The translations under genes and the position numbers were made by a program. The notes under the pieces were generated by a model. The model was not told the DNA's origin and made no database searches. It worked only from the letters and a program-made list of their open reading frames with translations. From Chromera velia (Eukaryota > Sar > Chromeraceae), in NCBI GenBank assembly GCA_018398765.1, contig JAHBMJ010001421.1, positions 1-30,794 on the forward strand: a stretch of 30,794 bases of DNA. Direction: 5' to 3'. Below are positions 1-8,702 of this stretch, in pieces; position 1 is the first letter of the stretch, and every line of letters starts with the position of its first letter.

Positions 1-1479
1 CTCTCGCTGGTGATAGGGGATTTGGTCCTGCTGCCATCTGATGGGAACGCTCGTCTCTGTGGGGATAGTCACTTCAGAGGGCTTCCTCCCCACCTTCAAT
101 TCTCCCAAATCAAAACGTCCCCGTGACCACAGGTCTCCAAATTCCCCCAACAAACCCACATACTCCCCCTTCATCTCCTGTGGGAGATCTGAGATAACCT
201 TCTCCAAATCGATCGGAGGAAGGTCCTTTGAAGACTCCGTAGGTACGTCTGCCTTTGGAGGAATCTGCAAGCGAGAAGAGAAAGGGGAGCGAAGCGAGGG
301 ATGCGTATCTGCACTCTGTGTATTCGAAAAAGTAGGAGGAGCGACTGACCGAGAGTGTGTCGGGGCCTGCTCCCCAGACCGCACTTCCAGCGGTTTTCCC
401 GAGGACATGCGATCACATCTCTCCAGTCTCTCGGCCGTCTGAGTCGTTTCCATGCTCCATGGTCCTGCGTGCCGTTTTTCTGCTATCACAGCAGTCACCG
501 CCGCAATGTGAGAGGGCGGCTCTGCAAAGAACAGTGCTGTCTTCGAACCGACTGTGATTTTGGAACGAGAAATGTTTGTGACCTCAATGACTGCGATGCC
601 TCCCTGCACGGTAGTCAGCTGAGCAGGAACAGCCAGACCAGGATGGCTACGGGGGAAGTTCTTTCGAATAAGGACTTCCGAACCATCCGGGGCATTGACG
701 GACACTTGAAGGAGGGAGCGGTGCCATCGGGGCATACACGTCCTCTTCGCGGCACACACCTTCGTCGATTTCAGACCATCATCATACCAGACCTCAAAGG
801 GAGGAAGGTCTCCCATATACAGCTTTCCCCCCCCGAAAAGTTCAAAAGAAACATCAGATCGGGATCGAAGAAAATCCATCCCAAGAACCACATCGTACTC
901 TGAATTCTCCGTCACCAGTACTGGGTGCTTAAAAATTTTCTCGGATGCAGACTCATGCGAAAACTCTGCACACGTCTCTCCCACTACCGGAATTCCATTG
1001 TTCCCCAACGCATTCAAACCGACACTCGCCGTCTGCATTTCATGCTCTGCAGATACGAGGAAAGAGATGCTGATCATACTGGTCTGTGCACCTGAATCCA
1101 ACAGTGCAGATGCTTTTCGGCCAAAAAGAAACAAGCTTACCCAGGGGCGGGCTGCTACCTCAACTGTGGCTGCAGCACCTGGCATCTCTGGGGAAGGGAG
1201 GACAGACGACCTCCCGGCAGCAGCAAATGAATTCGGGTTATCAGCAGCAACGCCACGAGAAGTAGGGACATCTTGCAACTCCTGCGAAAGCCTGCTAAAA
1301 TCATGGTCCTCCTCCCGAATAATTGCAGGCATACAGGGAGGAGGCAACTTCTGATCACTCACGGAGGACAGGCCTGCCTCTAAGCCCGTCCCCCTCTCCC
1401 GTTTCCCTGATTCCTGCCCCCACTCCCTCGCGGTGCATCGGGGCACTGTACGATTCGATGCTCTTTTGAACCACATTGC
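1..1479 (-). CDS. pol: Retrotransposon Pro-Pol (aspartic protease and linker to reverse transcriptase), partial
   Basis: This frame is open from just after a TAG at 1480-1482 to the window edge, about 490 codons, in the -1 frame relative to gag. The retropepsin active site ALLDSGAQT has its catalytic Asp codon at 1096-1098, followed by the hydrophobic second motif YDVVLGMDFL near 865-897, the arrangement expected of retropepsins. About 250 residues later the text LLGEFGDLWSRG, then VPIRWQQDQIPYHQRE, resembles the linker just before the RT domain of Ty3-like Pol. It has no suitable ATG at its beginning, so it is expected to be made only as a Gag-Pol fusion by -1 frameshifting. RT, RNase H and integrase would lie outside the window. 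ORFs on the plus strand here are antisense shadows. Confidence 0.9.
1363..1407 (-). promoter_or_regulatory. Programmed -1 ribosomal frameshift signal (slippery heptamer plus hairpin)
   Basis: On the minus strand the heptamer G GGA AAC (1407-1401) lies in exactly the gag reading phase needed for X XXY YYZ slippage. After a 6-nt spacer (GGGAGA) come hairpin arms GGGGGACGGGC (1394-1384) and GCCTGTCCTCC (1373-1363), giving 11 pairs with two G-U wobbles. The 10-nt loop contains the gag stop codon TAG. Slippage by -1 enters the open Pro-Pol frame. Heptamer, spacing, stem and frame relation are all read directly; function is inferred from the known behaviour of such signals in retroelements. Confidence 0.85.
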
Positions 1480-2564
1480 CTACACCCTATATAATTGGGA
1501 TGCCCCAGCGTATTCCCTCCGGGAACACTTTGGGAAGACGAAGAAGAAGTAGGGTATCCTCGTCCTCTCCCCCCTCTCCCTCTCCAGTTCCCTCTACATG
1601 CCCCTCCATTGTATCCATGTCCAAACGATGCCGCCATCGACTGCTGTAGGGCAGCCGACGCTTCTTGGGGGTACTGTGCCTGTCTCTGCAGCGAGTCGAT
1701 ACTTGACTGCAGAGAAGAGATTTGGGCACGCAGTTGCTTGACGTCATCGGCAGACTTCGCGGCTGGGGCCATCTTGGCAGAGGGATTTGGTCCCTTCTTT
1801 TGCTCCTGTTGATGAAGAAACAGCACTCGAGGGATCAGCTTGGCGTACTCTTTATGGGCAGGCTCTGTGGTGATTTCCATAGAGAGCGAGGGATAGAGGG
1901 TCCCGAGGAAGGGGAGCATACGAGCGTTGATCTCGTGCCCGGGTTGGGCGACCCTCATTTTGGCTTCGAAGACCTGAACATGCGCGTCAAAGTCACCTGT
2001 GGGGGAGAGTTTGAGTTGAGACAGCTCATACACTGCCTGCTGGCTCTCGGCTTCGGTGGGCATGAATCTGTCCAGGAACGCCTGCTCGAACTCTTCGATG
2101 GTGGTGTACTGGTGCGCGTTTTTGGCCATCCACTCTCGAACTTCCACTCCCTCCGCATGCCTCTCAAACAGGACTTTACACTCCTCTACGTTCAGATTCC
2201 CGTTCCTCACCTTCTTCATGAAGATGGACATCCAAACCACGGGGTCGTCTTCCCCCTTCTTGAATGGCTCCATGACTCTCCGGACGTCGAGAGCCTTAAA
2301 CTTGGTCATGTCCACATTGGGAGGTGCTTGGGCCTGTCCGTGTTGGCCTGCCTGCTGCTGCTGCTGCTGTTGCTGAAGTTGGGGTGCCTGGGGTGCCTGC
2401 GGTGCCTGCGGTGCCTGCTGCTGCTGGGCTTGTGCGAGTTGCTGGGTCAGTAGCTGCTGGGCCTGCTGGGCTGCAGCAAGATCTGCATCTCTCTGCTGCA
2501 ACTGTGCCTGCAAGGCATCGATCTGTACCTGCAGGGCTGCTGGATCTGGAGGTCCGCCCGACAT
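1380..2564 (-). CDS. gag: Retrotransposon Gag polyprotein with CCHC zinc knuckle
   Basis: The 394-residue structural protein starts at the ATG at 2564 and stops at TAG 1380-1382. Residues 1 to about 90 are a Gln/Ala-rich coiled-coil-like segment with a poly-Q run encoded by CTG/TTG triplets on the plus strand. Residues about 95-260 form the globular retrotransposon Gag region (…VVWMSIFMKKVRNGN…, …FEQAFLDRFMPTEAES…). After a second coiled segment and an Arg/Gly-rich RNA-binding stretch comes CRQCGSKEHRIVQC, a CX2CX4HX4C nucleic-acid-binding knuckle, then a GGRNQGNGRGGRA tail. Gag would assemble cytoplasmic particles and package element RNA. The last codons overlap the Pro-Pol frame and hold the frameshift signal. 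The Gag fold is inferred from the family; the knuckle is seen directly. Confidence 0.9.
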   Translation of the reverse strand: MSGGPPDPAALQVQIDALQAQLQQRDADLAAAQQAQQLLTQQLAQAQQQQAPQAPQAPQAPQLQQQQQQQQAGQHGQAQAPPNVDMTKFKALDVRRVMEPFKKGEDDPVVWMSIFMKKVRNGNLNVEECKVLFERHAEGVEVREWMAKNAHQYTTIEEFEQAFLDRFMPTEAESQQAVYELSQLKLSPTGDFDAHVQVFEAKMRVAQPGHEINARMLPFLGTLYPSLSMEITTEPAHKEYAKLIPRVLFLHQQEQKKGPNPSAKMAPAAKSADDVKQLRAQISSLQSSIDSLQRQAQYPQEASAALQQSMAASFGHGYNGGACRGNWRGRGGRGRGYPTSSSSSQSVPGGNTLGHPNYIGCRQCGSKEHRIVQCPDAPRGSGGRNQGNGRGGRA

Positions 2565-3500
2565 CTGCTGCTCGGCTTCCTCCGCGTTTGCTGGAAGCGC
2601 CGGGTTGAGGTATCTCCGGCCAGAGCGAGTGGCACCCGAAATGGCTGCAAGCAGACACCAATGAGGCCGTCAGAAAGAAAATGCTCTGCTAACCAGTTTG
2701 TTGAGCATACGTTGGGCTAGCGTATAGGACTACGACTTCTACTTACGTGTATCTACGCAAAGGTCTGTTCGTCTGGTCGTTCATCTTTCAACTCCTTCTA
2801 GATCGAGAGATTTCAGGTTGGCTACTCAGAACAGATACGATCGGTCAGTCAGACGGCATGCGTGCACGCGTTGTGCATATAATACGGTATTCATCTGCAT
2901 CGGTCCACTTAAATGCATGTCACCTCTGTATTTGCTGTGTCCGTCTTTCTGACGTCTGTTCTGTCTCTGTGTTATTCCGTTTTGTGTGAACTCACTTCTG
3001 TGGTATTTCTTTTTCCATATATTCTTGCATGCATTGCAAACTGCATGAGCGTTCTGCATGTGCGCGCGGTGCTTATTGCCTGACATCGCCTTGCGCTTTC
3101 TTTATCGCTCGGCGTGCGTGCATGAATTCTTTCTGGTCCCGCCTCGCGCTTTCTTTATCGCTCGGCGTGCGCGCATGAATTCTTTCTGGTTCCCAACAAG
3201 TCTTCACACTTTTTTGTGCACAAAAAGAAAAAATGAATATTCATCGGTTTCACTTGAATATGAACGCTCAAAAGCTTTTCTAAATGTCTATTCAGTGAAA
3301 AAGAGGTCATCCAGTCTATTCTCCAGACATTCAAGTTTTGATTGAGGGTTTGAAGTGGTTCTTTGTTGTGGTGTGGCAGTGCTTCTTTCTTTGTTGTGCT
3401 TCTTTCTTTGCCTTGGGCCCTTCTTGGGTGATAAGTTGGGTCCCCCCTTATCAAACCAATTAATGATGTCAAACAATCCCACAGGTCATAACAACAAGAA
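2565..3500 (-). other. Retroelement 5' leader and probable 5' LTR region (boundaries unknown)
   Basis: No credible coding sequence is present. Just upstream of gag (minus sense), the plus-strand text AAGCAGACACCA ending at 2660 resembles a tRNA 3' end and could mark the primer-binding site, with an LTR beginning about 2662 (TG...). A 53-bp tandem duplication lies at 3087-3192. The 3' LTR is outside the window, so neither LTR boundary could be confirmed. Confidence 0.35.
3087..3192. repeat. Two-copy 53-bp tandem direct repeat
   Basis: Units 3087-3139 and 3140-3192 share the core GCTTTCTTTATCGCTCGGCG followed by TGAATTCTTTCTGGT, with only about three base differences (T/C at unit position 5, T/C in GTGCGYG, C/T near the end). 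The pair lies upstream of gag in minus sense, where LTR U3 enhancers are often duplicated; that role is inference. Confidence 0.85.
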
Positions 3501-4495
3501 GGCCACATTAGTCTTAAATTAAGATGACTCTCTAGGATAACTCGAAGATAAAAACTTATGTAAGCTCTTAGCTTTGACAATAGCTCATTAATTTTCAGAG
3601 TCTTAATTTAGCCTTTAGTCTAGTTTTTAGTGATTTTATTATCTCTAGGGTTTTCTAGGATTTGCTAGTGGTCTCGACTGTGTGATATCGTCTTCAGTGC
3701 TGTCGAGAGTGACCTCTAGACTTCAACCTCAAATCGACCTCAAATCTGGTCAGATTTGAGCTTGAACCTCAAATCAAATCAAATGAAATCTGGTCACTAT
3801 ATTAGAAATATTATTTCAAATATGGGTTCAATTATTTGGGGTTTATATGCAATGTTGAAGGACTTGAAAGTTTAAGTTACTCTTGCAAACGTTGAAAGTC
3901 TTTAATGACATGGAACTATAATTACGGTTCCAGTTACCACTGTTTTTTGTCTGTAAACCTACAGTTGTATATCTACGGTTGTATGTTAAACGCTCCAGTG
4001 TCAGGTGAAGAACAATATTCAATCGGAAATTTAATGACCTTTTCACTACCACTCCGATTTACTGCCCCAAAATATTTCAACTATGATGCTGCGAGTGTTC
4101 AAACGAATAAATCGCTGATATCGATTAGTGGTACCGTTACATCCTCAACGATTCCTCATACATTTTTCAGCAAGTCTTTGGGGCAGAGTGGCCGCAGAAT
4201 TTTGATTTTTTAAATGGACTCCATCTCCTTGCAAAAAGCCCCACGTATTTATCTAACTACTGCTGCAGACAAAAAGTTTCACAATGCAGTTAACAACACT
4301 GTTAGCAATATATCGCGATATAAAACAGACCAAGATACGCCAAAGCCCTTTCACTTCTCTTGTTCTCATGATTTTTCTCCCTGTGCACTGCAAATCATAC
4401 ACTTGTGTGCCGAAGAAAAGGGTGTATTGCACTTCCAACTGGAATTCCAGTGTCTGCATGTGCAGAAGTCCGATTCAACCACGTAGTGAAATAAG
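3501..4495. other. AT-rich intergenic region between retroelement and ankyrin gene
   Basis: No supported gene. The stretch is clearly richer in A/T than its surroundings and has short repeated words such as CCTCAAATC and its inverse around 3724-3795. Open frames near 3843-4486 have no recognisable domain. The 3' UTR of the minus-strand ankyrin gene should lie just below 4496. Confidence 0.6.
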
Positions 4496-5287
4496 TCAGT
4501 TTGCTCTTTTTGTACCGGTCTTAATTCTTGCGGCTAACATCATGCCTTTTCCCTTCCCCTTCTCTGTCAAGTTCTGCTCTGCACCCACCTCTTCCAGCAG
4601 CTTGCCCATCTTGACGAGATTCCGCTTTCTGGCCAATTCAATCGCGGTGACCCCGTCCTGCAACACCAGATCGAAACCGAAGGCGAAGATGAAAAGCCAG
4701 AACAGAGAAAGGCCATGAGGGTGAAGCTGCGTCTCATGATTGTGATCTTAAAACCATTGTGCTTCTTTCATCTTTTATTTCTGTCTTTATTAATTTCCTC
4801 CCTCCCTCCCTTTCTTCCTTCCTTTCTTCCTTCCTTTTTTCCTTCCTTCCTTCCTTTGGTCCTTTCTTCCTTCCCTCCTTCCAATGACTTGTCTCGAGAG
4901 TCTCCGAGGAAATGGCTTCCCTTCACGACCACAAGTGACACCCGAATGAATGCTGTCCAAAAAGCTGCTTTTCAATTGACGCATGCAAGGACGTATCCAA
5001 ATTTTTCGCCCAGCGCTGGGTGAAAAAATTGGATGCGTCCTTGCCAGCGCTGGGTGAAAAATTTGGATGCGTCCTTGCGTGCGTCACTGGTACAAACACT
5101 TCACAGGTCGCTTTCTTGTACGTGCATGAGTTGTGCCTGCCAGTGGCGCACCACTTAATCTTCGTGAAGCTCCACCCGTGCACGAATCATTGTTCACGAC
5201 CATGATGCGAAAGCAGTCTCTCTCGACGGTCACAGGTAACCAACCAGAAAGACGGAATGACCCACAAACTCACTTGCTGAATGACGT

Positions 5288-5336
<49 letters not shown>

Positions 5337-5481
5337 CAGAGAACTAGACAATCCCTCCCNNAAGGGCTCACTTTGTCTGCGAGGTCTTTTTTTGCCCCGT
5401 ATTTGAGAAGAAGCTTCACGACTTCTTTGTGGTCTCTGCCGGCTGCCGACAGAAGGGGTGTTCTTCCATCCTAATCAAGAG

Positions 5482-5517
<36 letters not shown>

Positions 5518-6994
5518 CCATGCATTTCATCAGATGTACCGAGCCAGGGAGAAACAACATGGGAGTAGATAGAGGCAAAGGCGCAGGGTGAGCAGGGGGC
5601 AAAGACCGACTGTGGAAGATTGCCCGTCAGGAATCAGCAGAAGTTGTCAAAGAGAAATGTAGAAAAGAATGGAAACAATCATAGAGCACGATAGCGGTAC
5701 CCGTTGAGGACTGCATGACTACGCCCCACAGTCCACCAATTGTCTCTTCGATCTCTGCTGACTGACTGAAATGAGTCCCTTGTTGGGGTCTGCGCCCGCC
5801 TTCAACAGCCTCTCTGCGATCGGCGTCCATCCATTCCCTGCTGCCGACAGCAGAGGCGTCCAGCCGTCCTGCACATACAGATGAACAAAAGGAACAAGGG
5901 GTGCAAAGAGTAGGAGAACAAGACTGAATTCGATCGGCGAAAGAAACCTGGGAGATAGCGCAAAATAATACAACGGCGAAAGAAGATTGATATGCCTCAG
6001 TCCGTGACTAGAGAAGAGAAGAGCATGACCAGACGACCTGTATTCATTCTACGGATTCCTCCTCGCTGTCCTGCCGATGGTTTTGTCTTGTCTTCTTCTA
6101 GAACAAGATTAGTCATCGATCAGTTCTAGAACAAGATTAGTCATCAATCAGTTCTACGTCGAAAGAAACGGAAGTTTACGAGTCTATTCCCGGACCTACG
6201 TTGTCTGCCTGGTTGACCAGATCCTTTTCGTTCTTTCCGCCGTTGAGTTTTGGATCCAACATGGTGTCAATAATGCTCGAGGCACCATACTCCGCGGCAA
6301 GCAGAAGAAGAGGGGTGCCCAGCTGTGGAAGGTGGGTTTGAAAATGCAGCAGTGAAAAGAACACTGATTGGAGCTCCGAGCAGGACCTTTTTTTCCTTCT
6401 TTGGGTTCTCTTTTCTTTTCTTTTCTCTTCTCCTCTCCACTTCCCTTCGCTTCTTTTCTTTTCTTTTCTTTTCTTTTCTCTTTGCTTGCTTCTGTCCTCT
6501 TTTCTCTCCTCTTCTTTGGTTACTTCCTTTTACTTTTCTTTCTTTTTTTTTATCCCCTTTTTTTCAGTTATGTTTTTTCTTCTCGTTTTTCCTTCTTTTT
6601 TTCTGTTGTTCTTTCTGTATGAGTTTCTCTCTGCTGCACTTACCTTGTCTGTCTTCGTTACGTCTGATCCGTGTAGCAGCAAAGACTTGATCATCTCGCC
6701 GTAATCTTTCTGGGCTGCGAAGTACAGCGCTGTTTTGCCAGTCTGCAAGTATGAGATGCGCTACGTTTTCTTTTCTCACCGTACATTTCGCTTCAGTGTT
6801 TGCCATCTGCAAACGCTTCCGCAACCCCAAAGCGACTCAGCCGCACTTTTCATCTGAGTCAAATCTTTCTTCTCTCTGCCTTTGCCGCATTGTCAACAGA
6901 AAGCAGAAGCGGTCAGGGGAAATCACCTCAAACTACAGGTTGCCTTATCACGGGAGTTTTTGAAAAGAGCACAGAGAGATGAGGAAGAAATCTT

Positions 6995-7029
<35 letters not shown>

Positions 7030-8702
7030 GAACGCACAAACCAGAAAAAAAAAGAGAGAGAGAGAGAGAGAGAAAGCCGGAGCAGCAGGGTCTGCCTCGT
7101 TAGGATCTGTTCCTTTCTCAATGAGGAATTTGACACCCAGGGGGCTTCCGATCTCGGCAACTTGGGGAAGACTCATTGACTGCACGCATGTGTAAGCAAG
7201 CAAGTCCATGCAAGATTTGATGCATGTCCATTGAAGGCTTTGATTGATCGAATCATCGATCGGTGGTCCGTTTACTGAGTCCACCAGATTTATATATACA
7301 CAGCTTCTGTCAGTCCCACTGGATGCATGCACTCAAAATCTGCGCGTGGAAAGGGGGCAGCATGTAGCTAAATGTCTAAGTTCTGGCTTTACGGAGGCAC
7401 ATTCATGTGTGAATACAAAGTGAGTGAGAGAGAAGGGTATGGAAGTGCCACAGCAAGGGCAGATGCCTCTAGTTGTGTGTTTTTGCTAGTGTCTACTCTG
7501 TAGGGAATAGGGGAGAAGGACATGACAGAAGAATAACTTTTTCTGTGAGAGAAAGATACTACCATCTTTTTTAATTTGGTGGTTTTTCGCATCGTCAATG
7601 AGCGCACCAATTTTTTGGGATCGGCTCCTTTCTGAAGCAGCAACCGGATCATGTGGCCGTTTTTGCTCTCTAGTACGTAGTCCAATGCTCTTTTGCCATT
7701 CTACACATCAAGAGGACAGTGCAATCCAATAAGTCACACAAATTGCGCAGATCCGAGAGTGAATCTCCATGCAATCTGCGTACGCATGTGTCAAAAGTGA
7801 GCGAATGAGGATCAACTGAGACCTAGACAGATGACCCGTCCTGCTTCTGTGCATCCCTTTCGTGACTGAAAGAAACAGACATAAGCGAATCGAAAGAGAA
7901 TCGACAATCTACGGGGACAGAAAAGAATACAGCGGGAGGAACAAAATGAAATTATGGACTTTGAAGAAGAGGAAGGGAAGCTGCCAGGCACTCTCAAAAA
8001 TGCCCGACAACGAACGAGATAGGGGAACATTCGGGAGAAAAGGGCTTCTACATGGCGCAAAAACTCATTGAGAAAGTGTATAAGCAGTCCATGCGAAAGG
8101 AAGCAAAAGTAAAGCCGGAAAGAGAAACAAGAAAACCAGGGCAAACCACAAAGGAAGAGAAAAGGCAGGCAAACAGGCAACTACAAAGTCAGTCAGTCAC
8201 AGAGGTAGACGAACAGATAGGCGAATCTGTTGACGACTACAGCGGCAGAAAGGCACCCACAGACAATGAGATGGTCACAGAAGACTAGCAGGAAAAGAGA
8301 CTGATAGACAGACTGACTGACACGCTGACAGACCTCCTGATTGATTGACCATGAACCATACCATGTGTTCTTTCTTCTCTTTGCTTTCCTTCTCTTGACA
8401 GACGGACTGACAGCACGTCGGACAGACCAATAAAGGGAAATGATTTAAAAGAGATGCGCTGGCCAAAATTGAAGTATCGCAAAAAACGCGCAAGAAGAAA
8501 TTGATGCGCACCCGAAAGCCAAAAACGATAGGCAACAATACGCGCCCATCTGCCGTCAGTTTAAGGACTTGTGAGACATGCAATTTCACAAAAGAAACAA
8601 AACGCGTACCATGTCTGGTCGGTTTGGATCCACTCCCATGTTGATATAGGTCCATACGTAGATGTCGTTCCCTTCCTTGACTGCCTTGAAGAAATCAGAC
8701 AT
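4496..8702 (-). CDS. Ankyrin-repeat protein, eight exons, about 302 residues
   Basis: Exons (minus strand, high to low): 8702-8610, 7700-7563, 7179-7087 (end uncertain), 6742-6644, 6322-6200, 5868-5767, 5470-5372, 4657-4496. All junctions are phase 0, so each exon is a near-complete repeat module; exons 4 and 7 are exactly 99 bp (33 residues). The chain begins MSDFFKAVKEGNDIYVWTY and runs through canonical ankyrin text: NGKRALDYVL...LLLQKGADP, TGKTALYFAAQKD, LGTPLLLLAAEYG, DGWTPLLSAAGNG, DGRTPLLSAAGRDHKEVV, DGVTAIELARKRN. It ends in a Lys-rich tail before TGA 4496-4498. Ankyrin repeats mediate protein binding; the partner is unknown and no catalytic domain or membrane segment is seen. The start ATG is chosen because it opens the first repeat; an upstream exon is possible. 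The exon 3 donor is not GT. Confidence 0.82.
4797..4885. repeat. Polypyrimidine CCTTC/TCCTT tract in last ankyrin intron
   Basis: Plus strand is almost pure C/T for about 90 bases (repeats of CCTTC and TTCCT). It lies in the intron between ankyrin exons 7 and 8. Confidence 0.9.
4977..5086. repeat. 110-bp foldback (inverted-repeat) element inside an intron
   Basis: Left arm 4977-5019 (TGACGCATGCAAGGACG...CCAGCGCTGG) and right arm 5044-5086 are reverse complements over 43 bp with three transitions, so the RNA could fold almost completely. Between them (5020-5043) is a third, truncated copy of the outer arm. The inner ten bases CCAGCGCTGG are themselves palindromic. No target-site duplication is evident. 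It resembles a MITE-like or hairpin element; mobility is inferred, not shown. Confidence 0.85.
5288..5341. repeat. Compound (CA)n(GA)n microsatellite
   Basis: ACACAC run followed by GAGAGA run, in the ankyrin intron about 30 bases from the exon 7 donor. Confidence 0.95.
5360..5361. other. Two ambiguous bases (N)
   Basis: The only undetermined bases in the window. They sit in the ankyrin intron about 10 bases past the exon 7 donor, beside a microsatellite, and probably mark a sequencing or assembly uncertainty. Confidence 0.99.
5478..5516. repeat. (GAAA)n microsatellite
   Basis: About nine GAAA units on the plus strand, almost touching the acceptor of ankyrin exon 7 (5471-5472); in transcript sense this is a TTTC polypyrimidine tract. 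Confidence 0.95.
6096..6156. repeat. 28-bp tandem repeat, two copies plus a partial
   Basis: Units starting TTCTAGAACAAGATTAGTCA at 6096 and 6124 differ by one base (CGATCAG versus CAATCAG), followed by a partial TTCTA. They lie in the ankyrin intron between exons 5 and 6. Confidence 0.85.
6405..6610. repeat. Long plus-strand TTTTC-rich pyrimidine tract
   Basis: About 200 bases dominated by TTTTC and TCTT words in the intron between ankyrin exons 4 and 5. Predicted Phe/Ser/Leu-rich ORFs here are artefacts of the tract. Confidence 0.85.
6995..7074. repeat. Compound (CA)n / TATA / (GA)n microsatellite
   Basis: CACACA run, then CATATATATG, an A-run and GAGAGA. It abuts the 3' end of ankyrin exon 3, so the transcript reads CU-rich, U-run, then GU-rich directly after the exon. 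Confidence 0.95.
7087..7179 (-). other. Ankyrin exon 3 with apparently non-GT (GC) donor
   Basis: The exon encodes SMSLPQVAEIGSPLG, then VKFLIEKGTDPNEADP. Between the ankyrin GTDPN motif and the downstream pyrimidine/microsatellite tract no in-frame GT exists. A GC donor after CCT (GCTGCT, 7086-7081) keeps phase 0 and gives correct repeat spacing; a second candidate is GAG|GCAGAC, about 9 bases earlier, with a better donor consensus. The next GT would add low-complexity Ser/Leu/Phe residues from the tract. Confidence 0.5.

Larger units (their letters stand above)
1..2660 (-). mobile_element. LTR retrotransposon, Ty3/gypsy-like, 5' half (gag, protease, start of pol)
   Basis: The minus strand carries, in order, a Gag ORF with a CCHC knuckle, a -1 frameshift signal, and an uninterrupted Pro-Pol frame that leaves the window at position 1. 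No stop or frameshift damages either frame, so the copy looks young or selected. The order Gag-protease-linker toward reverse transcriptase fits Ty3/gypsy or related LTR elements; the class call rests on the protease-to-RT linker because RT itself is outside the window. A possible primer-binding site (plus-strand ...GCAGACACCA ending at 2660, like a tRNA 3' end) would put the 5' LTR at higher coordinates. The LTR ends and target-site duplication cannot be fixed without the other end. Confidence 0.85.

Noticed and set aside
355-903. 182-codon plus-strand frame
   Set aside because: Antisense to the open Pro-Pol frame, which carries the protease motifs; no domain of its own.
1722-2453. 243-codon plus-strand frame with Leu-rich ends
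   Set aside because: Antisense shadow of gag; the Leu runs are the complement of the poly-Gln codons.
3087-3192. Possible CRISPR-like direct repeats
   Set aside because: Only two adjacent copies with no spacers, in an intron-rich eukaryotic genome.
3905-4486. Plus-strand frames of about 90-100 codons in the AT-rich spacer
   Set aside because: No recognisable protein features, composition follows the AT-rich DNA, no supporting splice or neighbour evidence.
6325-6704. Phe/Ser/Leu-rich frames resembling membrane proteins
   Set aside because: Produced by the TTTTC tract in an ankyrin intron.
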